Positions 46,646 through 59,798 of a stretch of 64,000 nt of DNA are shown piece after piece. A program made the position numbers and the translations under genes. The notes beneath the pieces are model-generated. The model made no database searches. It saw nothing but the letters and a program-made list of their open reading frames with translations, and was not told where the DNA came from. This stretch comes from Chondrosia reniformis. Taxonomy: Eukaryota > Porifera > Demospongiae > Chondrillida > Chondrillidae. The stretch lies in NCBI GenBank assembly GCA_947172415.1, contig OX359200.1, positions 7,262,001 to 7,326,000 on the forward strand, written 5' to 3'. The number at the start of each line of letters is the position of its first letter. Positions within the stretch are counted from its first letter, which is position 1.

Positions 46646-49600
46646 TCAAGTAGACAATAGTTTGGTCAGCTCCTCAATAGCCTTCACCTCCTCATCATTG
46701 TTGCCAAGTGTTCTCCGTACTACAAAAGAGGAGAGAACATATTCATTCAACCTAATGGAAGGAGAGAAGCAGTCACGTGAGACTTACTTGATTTTCTTTT
46801 CTGGTGTTTCTTCTGTTCCGCCTTTCTTCTGTATCTCCATCCTGAAGAATGTTTGCTTGACTTTTCATCATTCTTGGCAGTTTTAGCCAACATATTCAGA
46901 AGGTCCGTCTCATCTGAATCATCCTTTTTCTTCTTTTTATTTGAATTGTCTCCTTTGTCTTTTCCCTTCTTCTCAGACTTGCTGTCATCACCCTCCAGTG
47001 ACTTGGCCTGCAGTGGATAGCATGGGTCTGAAGACATACAACAGCTTGATTGGATTATAAAATAAGGATTCCTTCTAACTGCATCAAACTTATTTTGGAT
47101 GGAACATCTATTGACTTGTTGAGCATCTAAAACGTTTGACAAGAAGATATACCGAAAGGTGTGTCTTTAAACGCTCAACAAGTCCAAAGATGCTCCATCC
47201 AAAAGATTATAGGAGATGCAAGACATGCCCAGCTGTCAGGTGATGCAGTAACATGGTGGCTTCACTGATATAGGTAGAAACACAACTTGTAAACAACCAC
47301 AATTGTGGCCTTAATAAACAGATTGAAGACTACTAATGCAGTGTGCACTCAGTCAATTGGAAGACAATTAGGGAGGTGAAACCACATCAGTGATGGGTTT
47401 CAGTCAGAAAGTGTCTCAAGCTCCACAATGAATGGCAAGTCGGTTTGTATGAATATGTCTGATACATGCCACTGGTGCCAAAGAGTCTACAGTGCTTCAT
47501 ACAGTACACAAATGTTTCAGTATCTCTACATTACATCACATTGTATTTTATGGTGCAAGCTTACAATAGGTATCTTGATACCAGTTTTTCTTTTTCTTCT
47601 CTCCTTCCTCTGATTCATTTTAGTGTACACTGCTCTGTACTCCAGAGATAGATCACTCACCATTTTAAAGAACTCATTTACCTGTAATGCATATACATAC
47701 AATAGCATCAAAATACATACATACTTGTATACTAGTGCACATATGCTTGTATACTAGTGCACATATGCTTGTATACTAATGCACATATGCTTGTATACTA
47801 ATGCACATATGCTTGTATACTAGTGCACATATGCTTGTATACTAGTGCACATATGCTTGTATACTAGTGCACATATGCTTGTATACTAATGCACATATGC
47901 TTGTATACTAGTGCACATATGCTTGTATACTAGTGCACATATGCTTGTATACTAGTGCACATATGCTTGTATACTAGTGCACATATGCTTGTATACTAAT
48001 GCACATATGCTTGTATACTAGTGCACATATGCTTGTATACTAGTGCACATATGCTTGTATACTAACTACTACTTTCTCCACTGATCCAGATTCGGTACCA
48101 AAATAGAGTAACATCTTTTTGAATCTGTGGGAATGAACAATAATTACATAAAAACAAATCATTTAGGGACACCTTAGTATAGAAGCACTCATAATATGTA
48201 CTATATACAGATCTGGTAGCATTGAACAGGTGCACTGTGCAATCACCTGTTTACTACTCGTTTGTGTATAATCTCCAACACTTGGAGCTTCTCTGCGGCT
48301 TCCTTCAAGAACTGGGCTGACCTAAAGGGAGAGATCACATCATATGACACACATAGCACAGTAAGGCGTGATGTTACTGCAGTATTGCATAATACAATAC
48401 ATACTTCATCTTCACTTCCATGCTAATTGTCTCAGTTGAAGTCTCGTGTCTTGCGATGGCTTTCAGATGCTTCCAGCAATCTGAAAGGTCGTTTTTCATC
48501 TTCTCCAAGCTGGCCACTTGCATACGAAGGTCACACTACACAAGAACATCAAGAAATGGTAATCTATTAGCTATACCTATGTACACATCAGACAAGCAAT
48601 TGGGTCCACAACATCGACTTAGAGATTGAGCAAATGTACAAAATGCTAAACACTGCAACACACATCCATTCATTTCTGCTTTACATATCCATTTATAGAT
48701 AAACAGTACACTAAAAGAGTTACCAGGAGGTTGGTTTAAATACTTCAACAAGAACATGGTAAAGGTTTCCATTCTCACTTTGGCCACTTTATGCAGAGAA
48801 CTAAAGTCAGAATGAAGATCCGTACTCTTGGGATAGTGTTCCATCACCATGGGAACCATGTGGTGGAGGAGTGGCATCTTTTTAATGTTGTCCTTCACAT
48901 CAAGCAGTTTGGACAGGTAATCTAAGTGAAAAGCTTCAACCTGTAGAAGGGAAAAATCATTAGTCTTTGAACTCAGCATTAGAGTTTAGTCACACCTCTT
49001 TTCCTTGATTAAGGAAATTCCCCACTGACAGCAGGCATGCCAAGAGATACTTGAATGTTGTAGATTTAGTCAGTTCATCGCTAGCTTGTTTGAGAAACAT
49101 AATTTCATCAGCAAAGTCCTGAAAGAGAGAGAAATTGAACAATTAAATCAATCAAACAGTCAATCGACTAAATATTACCTCTTCAAAGGATTTAAAGGAA
49201 AACTTGAACTTCCACAGACTTAGTCTGGCCTTCAGTTCTGGTATGGTAGACAGAGCATATAGAAACTCCTCAGCCTTGCCGAGTGGCAGGTCTGGATTAT
49301 TGGCTCGAGCTTCCTGGATCTGCTCCTTCTCCTCGTCTGTAGGTGACAGGTACCCCAAGAGTTTCTAAAGAGAAAGAGGTTGACAGTTCAGCTCAATCCT
49401 GAAGGTCCCAGGATTCACACACTTACATCCACTGTCTCCTTGGTGAAGTGGGTGTCGTCCATGCTCAGTATACTCGCCTTGATGTGCCTTGGAGGAGGCA
49501 GTCGGCTTATCTCAATTAGAATATTGTTGCTCCGCCTCTGATCAAGGACAGTTATCACTTTTAACTTCTTTAGCTTCTCCTCCTAAAGGAACAAGAACAG

Positions 49601-52600
49601 TCATAGTATATGTAGTATACAGTATATGTAGTATACAGTATGTAGCATATAGTCCCAATATGAGCCAATATGAGCCAATATGAGTCAATATGAGTCAATA
49701 GGAGCCAATATGAGCCAATATGAGCCAATATGAGTCAATATGAGTCAATATGAGTCAATAGGAGCCAATATGAGCCAATATGAGCCAATATGAGCCAATA
49801 TGAGTCAATAGGAGCCAATAGGAGCCAACTATTGCTCAGTTTGTGGGTGTGGTTCTAACCTCCTTCACTTCGGCCTCCTTCTTGACTGTCCCAAAGAGGT
49901 GTGTCAGCTGTTCCTTTGGTGGATCAATCTTTTTGAGTTCCTTCCACACAGATCCATACTTATCAGCAAATTTGGGGTTTAACCGCTGCTTCCTCCAGTA
50001 GAGCTGCTTGTACGAGACCTTTGGTTTAGCCACTGCAGAGTGCACAGGAGAGCGTGAAACTACAACAGAGTGACCAACTGAAGTTGGAATAGGTACCTGC
50101 TTCTGGAGATGGCTCCTTGATCATGATACCTGGAGGGGGAGGGACACCTGATGGTCCACCAGGGGGAGGGGGAGGGGGAGGTGCACCACCAGGGGGAGGG
50201 GGAGGGGGAGGTGCACCACCAGGGGGAGGGGGAGGGGGAGGTACACCACCAGGGGGAGGGGGAGGGGCAGGTACACCACCAGGGGGAGGGGGAGGGGGAG
50301 GTACACCACCAGGGGGAGGGGGAGGGGGAGGCGGTCCACCAATAGCAGGTATTGGACATGACAAATCCAAAGGATCCTTTTCGTCTTCATCTGTCAAATC
50401 TGTGAAATCAAGATTGTTGATTTTGAGTGGCAACTTCCGTATCTCAGCAGGTGCTAGTGCCCACTCAATTGTGTCATCTCTTTCAGCTTCTTCTGTAGGA
50501 GGTTGCGCAACTTCTTCCTCTGACTCCTCCCCCTTTGCATCCTTGTTCAGCTGGAGAATAGGACAATGAACAAACTATAGTCAAACACATTTAATGGACA
50601 GCGACACACGACACACAGAAAGAGGGGATTTACAGTAAGTCAAACAACATTTGCATACATATAATGAATTGGATGCAAACAGTCTGTAACACTATGATAC
50701 TCATATGTATGTACATACGTATGTATGTGTACATACAGTGAGATTATACTGTGGGAGGGAGACTGGTGTAGCAAGGGAGGGTGCATGAAGTGATCTACTG
50801 TGCATTTCCTTTTCTCTCACCCGTCCAGTCTCAATCTTATCTGGTTGGCTGTCCACCAGCGTGCCCTCCATCTGCAGCGCCATCATCCTCTTCATCCTCT
50901 GATCCAACATCTTCCCCGGAGCCACAGACTGTCTCCTCGGTTCAACAACCAGTGTCTCCTCCTCCTCCTGTGCCCCATTTTCAACAACCTCCTCAATTAC
51001 ATCAGCTCCTCCTGAAGATTCATTCTTTATCTCCAACTTTTGCTGAACAGACTTGACGGGTGATTCTCTCTCCTCTTCTGTCTTCTCCTCTTGAGAGCTC
51101 TCGGCACTCGTTGCCAGGTTCTTGTGAGACTGGTTAACTGAAGGAGGAGTAAAGTACAGCTCACTGGTGTCATCACTAGCTGATTCTAAGGGAGGAGGCG
51201 AGAGTGCCTCGCTCGTAGGATTGCGCTTTACTCTGTGAAAGAGTGTCAGTGCCTGTGACCCGGATATAGTGCTGCTGTTAGATGTAGTGGAAACCTTTCT
51301 AACAGCTACTGTCTCCTCCTCAGTCTGAGACGTCCTCTGGTCAGCCATTTTCATGTCTGCAAACACTTGGTTACTTCTCCTTGCCTCTTCCGGAGGGGAA
51401 CCAATTAGGTCAGTCCTAGCTTTGAAGCTGATGGAATCACTAGACACCCTTCTAAAGTGTTTGTCCAGTTCGATTGGTGAACTTGTTCCGTTGTGCATCT
51501 TGGAGGTGTGAGTGCTCACTTTCACTGCTTCCTTTGGAGTACTGGTGGATGCTGGATCCTCTCCGATGTTGGCAGCTAGCACATCATCCAGACAAACACT
51601 GGAGGGCCTAGACCTCTCTCTCGACCTTCTCCTTTCTCTAAAGGACTGGTCTCTTCGCTTTACTTCTCCATTGCCAAGGGATCTGTCACCATTGGAGGTG
51701 GCCTCTCCGGCTTCACTCCCACTACTGCTCAGTAGACTCTGCCTACGAGCGTCGACATTAACAATAAAGTCATCAGAATCGCTGGAGGTACGAGCACTGG
51801 ACGGCCGGCGGGAGAACCGGGAAAGTGGCGTTCCCACACTGTAAATTGTCTCTGGGTCGCTTGTTATGGAATCCAAACCTTTACACACAAACAGTAAAAG
51901 TTAGAGGATATAGAGGGTAAGCTTGGTGACTAAGTTAATAACCAATTAGTATCAAATATTAAAGGAACTTACTCTTTTTTCGTGGTGACACTGTCCCCTT
52001 CTGCTGAAGCAACGGAGAAGGCGTAAATGGAGCTGATGTAGACTTGAGATTTCTCATGCTCCCAGCCGGAGTGCTGATACTCAAGTCACTCGATGGAGAG
52101 CCACGTCTGAAAGGAGACAGCGACCATATAAGGCAAGGCAGTGACCATATAAGGCAAGGCAGTGACCATATAAGGCAAGGCAGTGACCATATAACCATAT
52201 AAGGCAAGGCAGTGACCATATAACCATATAAGGCAGAGGAGAGGTTGCTTACCGGAGTATGGAGAGAGTGCCGGCAGAGCTACATCGGCTCATGGGAGTT
52301 CCGGGAGACTTGAGACGTTGCATTCTCTTTTTGACAGTTCTGTGTAACGTAAATTACAATAGCATATCTACATAATCTAATATTTAACAATAATAAAATT
52401 CTATATAAGAAAGGAAGTCCTTAATAATTACTAGTTAAACTAATCATAAAGAATTGAAAGTGCATAATAGTATACGTACGTACATCACATATACACACAT
52501 ATATACACATATATACGTATCTATACATATATAATGTGTTACAAACTCAGTTATACAAGTAAATGCATACCCGTCTTCAGCGTCAATGTATACTGTGTCG

Positions 52601-55600
52601 TATTCCTCTCTTACTGAGTTCTACAATTTGCAAATGTTATCAAATAATGAATGAATAATTATACGTACACTAAAGATAATCAAACCACAACCATTTAGTC
52701 ATTAGATATCAATTTGCTACTGGTGCAGTAGGTCATGACCAATATTGATATGGTGCTCATTAATTAGAGTAGTCAGTCCCTTACCTCATATGCTTTCAGT
52801 TCTCTAATGAGATCTTTATTTCTATCCTTATTGGTATGATGCTGTAATAAAGCAATACAAATACAATGCCATAACTATCAATATTAATAAAAACATATTT
52901 AAAACTTTAAAATTGAAGTTGAAATAGAACTTGTAAAGTTGTATTCACTAATAATACCTTTTTATTTAAAGTATCTTATTATTTACTGTATATACGTACT
53001 ATGAAAATAATACATATATATCTTATATTATTCTATGCAAATATACATATTTTTATTATTATTATTATTATTATTATTAATAATAATAATAATTACAATA
53101 TTTAATATTCATTATGAAAATAATACATATATATCAGGAGTACCAAGAAGGTACAGTAGATAGATGTAGATACCTTGATGATTGAGTCCATCCCAACTTC
53201 TTCTATTGCATCTACTGCATCATAATAACTGTCCATGTCTGCAAAGTTTACTAGAGTCTACGAGAAGGTCAAAGGTCAAGGTACAGGTCACTCCTACATG
53301 CACACATAACTACCTTGTTGATGAGCGTCATCACTTCTGTCTGCATCTCCGAGTCAACCTTGGCAGAAGGTCGCAAGAGGTCAAGTATTAGAACCCACGG
53401 CTTCTGATCTGAAGTTAAATTTCATAAAAAGCATTTATAAAAAAGTTATGCTCCAATCAACATGATCTGCTCCATAATCTCGTTAAACAAGTGTCAAAAT
53501 GGACGATACAAGAGCGATGAATTATCTAAAACACTATATTCTAAATGCTATGGTTCTCACACATTTAGGGATCTATTCCTTGATGCATGTGAGAGTGTGT
53601 GTTCAATATTACCATTCTTAGCTGAATAGTCCTCTATAGCTTGTTTAAACAGAAAGGCACACGATCTGAAACCATTCAGACTTGATTGGGAGGAGGTGAG
53701 ATCTTGGTACGACACAAATATTACCAAGAGGTCAATGGCAGCCTTTGTGACAACTCGGTTCTGTGGAATGACAGAAGATAGAGAACAAACATGTCAACCT
53801 TACAAGTATGACATTCACTTGTGAAATGCTTAGAAATCATTTAAAAGTGAACCACACAATGTCACATGACATCAATCAGAAGTGTGACCTCATCTCTTAC
53901 CTCATTGGACAAGAGGGAGTAGAGCCATTGTACCATTTCTGGACAATTCATTAGTCCATTCATTCCATCAACGTACACGACAATCTCCCCTAGGGCTGTA
54001 GGGTGGAGTAGACTGGTATTCTGGTAGACCATTAGTACTTATATATTCACATAAACAACTTATAAATTCTGTCAAAATACAAAATGAACAACTGGTTTTT
54101 ACTCATTTTCATGTTTGCTGTTAATTGGCTACTGGAGGTAATCGCAGCATTCAAAAGCTGCTGGGAAACATGAAAGAGTGTTTTAAAGTGATCAATTAGT
54201 ACTTGAGCTACAAGTGGACACAATGACATGAAGATTACATGAAGATTACACGTCCACAAGGGTCTCATCTAAACTGTGTTTAGACAAGTACAAATTTGGT
54301 CAACTGTTTGTACAATATACAGAATTACACTAATGCAAATTACAATTCCTTTACAGAATATTATATTGTTTAAAATTTTAAACCTATTACTTTTAAATGA
54401 AATGTTATCATTTCCACAAAATGCATGATACAATTGTCAACTAGTTAGTAGAATATCAATGATATTATAATAATATAAATAGCATGGAGAGATAGTAATG
54501 TCATGCTCCATATAATTACAAGAGTACAAAATAGCTGTCCAATCAAACATCTGACATCCGGTCTACACACGCTAGCAGTGCTCACACGTAGTACCACACA
54601 CCTTTCATGATGTAGGTGAGGAAGGACTGGCCGCAGTCCTGGCCGACCTTTACCAGACAAGGTAGACCTTCATTGGCCACAAACTCGTACACCAACTCCT
54701 GATCGTCCTGTGGAGTCAACAACACACAGAATGTCACATCGCTCTCAACACTTATATCTGAACAATCAACTCCTTTGCGGCCTATCCTACTGGTATCCAG
54801 GTGTTCTACTGGTATCTATAGCACTTTGGTATTACACTTTAACAAGAGATGTGTAACAATTGGGGCAGTCACGTTCAAAAATTAAAAGAAATTAAGAAAG
54901 TCTAGCACTCTTACAAACTGCAGGTGGAATAGCTGCCAATGAGATGGTAGGTTACGTACCTGAAACATTCTCTTTAAACTAAACAAGTACCCTCTAAGTT
55001 TCTTGCCTTCAGCACTGAGTAGAGTATCTGTAGGGAAAGAGGGCGAGGACGTGGCATGGGAGGGGCAAGGGAGGGACATGGGAGGGGCGAGGACGTAGCA
55101 TGGGAGGGACATGAGAGGGAAGAAATACAAGGGGGAGGCGTGTGGCATGGAATGGAGAGTCATATTTGTACACTTGAGTCAGGTGATCTCTTTGAATGTA
55201 ATGATACAGTTAGCACATTCTAAAGTTACATCTCTCAAAATGGTACATAGGTAGGTAGTATAGTCATTAATAAACCCGATTCATTCATTGTTGTATGCTA
55301 CCCCTCCTCATGCACTCTAAACTGTGCTACCTTGTAAACAAGCAGTCATTAGATGGTTGTCATAGCAACAGCTTTGATTACAACTTACTTACCAATAACA
55401 GAATGGACCCGGATGGAAAGCTTTGTTCTCAGTATTATAATAGTGGACCTGTTATAGGAGAATGATACAAGTACGTACTTTACATGTTCACACAGTTCAG
55501 TTGTGTAGATATGTACAATCATCCATTTTGAAATGAGAGCTTAAGGAACTGACTTGTCAAATGTGACAATCCCGTCCTGTACCAGTTCATCCATACTGAC

Positions 55601-58600
55601 GTCCATCTCCAAATAGTTGACCTTCTCCTCCCTAAAGGACAGCAGAGTCGCCTCCTCAATCTACAGTAGATAGATAGGATAGCTGTGTTAAGGATAGATA
55701 GGATAGCTGTGTTAAGAATAGATAGGATAGCTGTGTTAAGGATAGATAGGATAGCTGTGTTAAGGATAGATAGGATAGCTGTGTTAAGAATAGATAGGAT
55801 AGCTGTGTTAAGGATAGATAGGATAGCTGTGTTAAGGATAGATAGGATTGCTATGTTAAGGAGGAGGTAGATAGACAGTTGCACTTTGAAGAGGAGGTAG
55901 ATGGCGTGTGCACTTTTGAAGAGGAATTAGATAGAGAGTTAAAGAGGAATAACTGAGACAGTGAAAGGGTGTTTGGGAAAGAGAGAAGGAAATATTGAAA
56001 TACAACACTCACGGTGCTGCTTCTCATCCCATAAATGGTGTAAGCTACTTAAGAACAATCACTGACATAGAAACCAGAGGTATACACAGAAGGGACTGTC
56101 CCTTTTTATATACTTGACATTACTAATGAATAACATACATTTCTGCTATATGGAGCACATCTCCATATTAGGAAGCTCTAGAAATGACACAAAAATGGCA
56201 CCTCAATCACAGGCCTAACACATAATGCAATTAAGATGAGCAATTCTCATAATAGATTAGCTCAACTTGATTGAATACAGAGCTCAAATGATTAGAAGAT
56301 TAATATACTACAGACAAGTGGCTCCTTCTATTTTGGTACTGACCAAATAAGGAATCATTTAAATGTCCATTGAAAGGAAATATCCAAACATTCCAAATAA
56401 GGAAGTAAAGATATCATTTAAATGTCCAGTGAAAGGCGACTGAAATATTCCTTCAAATTGGAACAAGTCTTGAAAACTTTGGTCATCAACTTTAAAAATG
56501 TTTTACATAAGTTCCTTTCTTGTGGGTAGTGTGACATTCTCTTTAACCACAAAATTCACAGTCAGTGTAGAGGTTAGTACTCTGTCATTCCAGAAACATC
56601 TGCCTCATGAATATCATTAAGAACATGCCATCTGTGACCAGCAAGTTACAGGTGGACAGAGAATGGGCTGCATTCACTTGCAACTGATATATAGGTGGAT
56701 GGATGGATGGATGGATGGGTTGGTGGGTGGATGGATGGATGGGTTGGTGGGTGGATGCACTGATAAAACAATTAGTAAATATTGGAAAATAATACAGTAA
56801 ATTCTTCCTTTGAAAATACAAGTGCTTACTAGATAGAATTTCACTTTCTCAGGTCTGTCCAATCAAACACAAAGTGAAACAGACTGCAGAGATCTGTGAC
56901 TCTCTCCCATCTCACATGAGGCAAGGCTAATTGTCCATCTTGATAGTATAGACAAATGGACCAATAGGCTTGCAGTCAGAATGGACCAATAGGATTGCAG
57001 GAAGAAGGGACCAATAGGATTGCAGGAAGAAGGGACCAATAGGATTGCAGGCAGAATGGACCAATAGGATTGCAGGCAGAATGGACCAATAGGATTGCAG
57101 GCAGAATGGACCAATAGCGTGGTGTACTATTGCCACCTGCTTAAATCGAGTATATTTCTATAAACACATTTAAATGTAAAACATCATTTAATTTGCCACC
57201 TCTAATTAAGTCAAAGTGAAATATACATAGTCTTTCAAAGAACACTCCACTCCACTGTATCAATTACAAGTGTCAGCATTCAGCAGTACATGATTACTAG
57301 GAAATGGTTGTACTTGAGTCCTAATAGTATGCCAGCTATTCCTGTAATGTTTATTTGAACCTCTTTAGAATCACAGGAGAGTCCAGATGGTCTCTGTAAA
57401 ACAAACCTTTAGAGACACATCTAATGAATTATGCAAACAATTTGTTGAAAGTGTAACACCTGTGTCACAGGGACCAGACAAGCCAGCTTCCTGGGCTGGA
57501 CTTGGGGGAAATTCTACATGTACCCAACCACCTAACAATACAGTGCTCTAGATGTATGTAAACTACTTTTACCAGTTATAGGAAATCAATGACAGCTAAA
57601 GTATACTGCAGATATAATAGATAGGAAATCAAAGTATAATAGATTTGTTTATACCAAAAAGTGTAATACATGAACTTGTAAGATTGTACATAATTGTATG
57701 AAAATGCATCTTCACTAAGTGACCGTTTCATTCAGAGAACCCTTTTCAACTACCTCTTGCTAGTCAGGTAAGAGGTACATGCAACAAGAGTCCAGTTACG
57801 CTATCATGAGATGAACACTTGTAGAGTTGCAAACTAGACATTCACAACAAGCATGCTTCAGATTGCTATCTGTCAGTGTTCAATATCTCTTACTACTGAA
57901 TAATCAATTTATCAACTTTAGAAACACAATGTTTGGCAACTTTACCAAGTGTTGACCAAACAACATTCACAAGCACACATGACAGAGCAAGCTCATTAGA
58001 TGAGTGATATGGTACTATCGCTTGTGAGGATAAGGGTCAGGCTTGGGTGCTGAGGTGTCAGATATTTTAAGGCTTCTCTATAAATAGTATAAATGTAGAT
58101 CTCGCCCTAATAGCATTTGCGGAACGGTGGTATTCACTATTGTCTGTATTGCATATCAAGGTGAGGGGAGTAATGGTGTTTTCAGCTCCCAGTAATACTT
58201 GAACTTGATGAACCAGGCTGACACAGTCAACACCTCCATCTCTACCCGACAGTTGTATAAACAATTATTGTCCTAACATGAACTCACATTAGCAACACAA
58301 ACCAGACATCTCTCTTCCACTGATCAACTAAATGGTTCACTTCTTATGGCCGGAGATAATCTTCCTTAAGTGGATATTATACACCCAGCTGATCAATTAT
58401 GGGGAATTAATTCAAATTAACTTTAGGCCACAATCCATTACCCTGTACAGCCAGCCCTATATACTCACAATTGTCACATAATATAAACTGGCAGCAGTGA
58501 AGTGTGCTTAGATAAATCAATTAGTAGAAGGCTCATCTCCTCAGTACTGCCTCATGCAGCAGGTCTGGAAATCCTTGAGCATTGATGATATGTAAAATAT

Positions 58601-59318
58601 ACATGGAACAACTGATGGCATTTCAATGAGCCAGCAATCTACATACATGGGTAGTGTAAATATGGCACATTATAAAAACTTGTACAAAACCTCATCTGGC
58701 TGAACTAACTTTTGCTACCACAACTAATTACAAACTCTCAACACATCATCCCCGACCTAAGAGGTACTACCCACATCCTAACTCAGTCAGTAGTACCACC
58801 AGTCTCCGGCGTCACCGGGCACCCTCTCTGGTGAATAGAAATGGTTAAACAATGCCTTCCTACTCGCCACTATTCAGAGGTACTGATAAACCGATCTATA
58901 AACACAAACTCAATAACAGACAAATGTTACAATGAAGCGAGTGACTTTCATTTCGAGACATTGTGGAAGGAAATAATTTACAAAATTCCTAAATACTCGG
59001 AAAATTACTTCAAAACACAGTACAACAGCACTGATCGAGGAGAGATAGTGGAGATGAAATCAATGTTTCCTCATGTCCATCCAGTGTACGTATCCTCGAG
59101 GAAATGTGTAGCTCCCCCCGAAATGCTGCTACCAGTCTTACCTTGTGAGGAGCTCGAAGGAGTTTCTTGATCGCTCCTAGCTGATCTTCCAGAGGTACGC
59201 TCTTTGAAAAGGTAAATTTCTTGTTGACGGTCGGTTCGGCATGTCTAATACTAGCCATAACATTGAACGGATCCGTATCGTCCACATACTGCACCTGAAA
59301 CTGGTAAGAGTCGCTCAT
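46646..59318 (-). CDS. FHOD: FHOD-family formin (26 exons, 1416 aa)
   Basis: Exons: 59142-59318, 55554-55660, 55393-55448, 54960-55027, 54602-54707, 53901-53995, 53613-53760, 53314-53408, 53174-53257, 52785-52841, 52571-52620, 52253-52339, 51973-52106, 50821-51878, 50097-50550, 49860-50032, 49427-49582, 49179-49364, 48996-49118, 48779-48940, 48405-48535, 48247-48321, 48067-48124, 47565-47681, 46788-47007, 46646-46719; all in phase. Order of parts: GTPase-binding-like N-terminus (VQYVDDTDPFN), FH3/armadillo region (IILRTKLSIRVHSVI, YVDGMNGLMNCPEMVQWLY, MTLINKTLVNFADMDSYYD), Ser/Arg-rich disordered region (exon 14), the FHOD motif LKINNLDFTDL, proline-rich FH1 (about 845-910), FH2 (about 926-1300; LDQRRSNNILI, NNPDLPLGKAEEFL, LLSVGNFLNQG) and a basic C-terminus with RRTLG resembling the autoregulatory DAD. 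FHOD formins cap and bundle actin and act in stress fibres. It follows the CCDC66-like gene on the same strand, about 480 bp away. Confidence 0.95.
47724..48066. repeat. 22-bp minisatellite, about 15 copies, in an FHOD intron
   Basis: Unit gcttgtatactagtgcacat plus at, with tagtg/taatg variants. It fills the intron right up to the donor of the exon 48067-48124. Confidence 0.95.
49649..49830. repeat. 10-bp minisatellite (gagccaatat)n in an FHOD intron
   Basis: About 18 copies alternating gagccaatat, gagtcaatat and gagccaatag, in the intron between the first two FH2 exons. Confidence 0.95.
50145..50345 (-). repeat. 30-bp coding repeat encoding the FHOD FH1 domain
   Basis: About six copies of a ten-residue unit GGVPPPPPPP (variants GGAPPPPPPP and GGVPAPPPPP). 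This proline-rich stretch is the profilin/SH3-binding FH1 region. The plus-strand glycine-rich frames are shadows of it. Confidence 0.95.
52117..52235. repeat. 21-bp minisatellite in an FHOD intron
   Basis: Five to six copies of ccatataaggcaaggcagtg plus a, in the intron between the exons starting at 52339 and 52106. The period is divisible by three, but the array is outside the exons. Confidence 0.9.
53053..53098. repeat. (ATT)n/(AAT)n inverted simple repeat
   Basis: An ATT run is followed directly by an AAT run, giving a perfect AT-only hairpin potential in an FHOD intron. Confidence 0.85.
55672..55863. repeat. 24-bp minisatellite, 8 copies, in FHOD intron 1
   Basis: Unit gatagataggatagctgtgt plus taag, with minor aag/agg variants. 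It starts about 12 bp upstream of the exon 2 acceptor. Confidence 0.95.
56697..56757. repeat. Simple (ggat)n/(gggt)n repeat
   Basis: Two interleaved runs of ggatggatggatgggttggt in FHOD intron 1. Confidence 0.9.
56950..57120. repeat. 25-bp minisatellite, about 7 copies, in FHOD intron 1
   Basis: Unit aggattgcaggcagaatgga plus ccaat, with a gaagaagg variant in the second and third copies. Each unit carries a CCAAT pentamer. Confidence 0.9.
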
Positions 59319-59798
59319 CGCGAGTTTCCCAAGTATCACTCATAAACGCGTCAACATTATCTAAATGAAAGGTCAGGGACTAGTTCGGTGCTATACGGCA
59401 ACTTACTAATTAGTGGGCGTGTCGTGTGGTGACGTAACTTCCTTTGAGATACGTCTTCTTGGAATGCAGACATTGAGATTCCTTTGCTGTAACAGAATGG
59501 AGGCAAGCATTTATCTATAGCACTTGGGGTATTCCGAACTGCCAGATGTGACCTGCTTTACGGATGACCATCACCTACTGGAATGTGTACTTTCTGATCA
59601 AAACAGTTAAAATCATACACTTAAATACTGCATCGTCTATATACATTTACTGTATGCTCTTAACCATTAATTATTATATACATCATATCACATTTTAATT
59701 TCAACATTAATTCTTTGATAATGTAATACTCAATGATATTAATAGTTCATTTGTAAATGGAATTGGAAATGTAAATTATCCAAACAAGTCTGGATCCA
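59319..59798. other. Intergenic: FHOD promoter and CCDC66-like 3' flank
   Basis: About 480 bp between the FHOD start codon (59318) and the CCDC66-like stop. An ATG at 59343, out of frame with FHOD, opens an upstream ORF that overlaps its start. No other gene was seen. Confidence 0.65.

Larger units (their letters stand above)
55661..59141 (-). other. FHOD intron 1 (3.5 kb), repeat-bearing
   Basis: The first exon (GTPase-binding-like start) joins directly to the exon reading IEEATLLSFREEKVNYLEMD, with phase 0 and continuous family alignment, so no exon is missing. The intron contains the 24-bp and 25-bp minisatellites, a GGAT-type simple repeat (56697-56757) and no recognised gene. Confidence 0.75.

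Noticed and set aside
50117-50569. Glycine-rich plus-strand frame
   Set aside because: Antisense shadow of the FHOD FH1 domain.
56585-56862. Possible extra FHOD exons in intron 1 (RPEKVKFYL, LQVNAAHSL)
   Set aside because: Splice phases do not fit and the alignment to the formin family is complete without them.
58067-58264. 65-aa minus-strand frame as a missing FHOD exon
   Set aside because: FHOD exons 1 and 2 already join in phase with continuous family alignment, and this frame shows no FHOD similarity.
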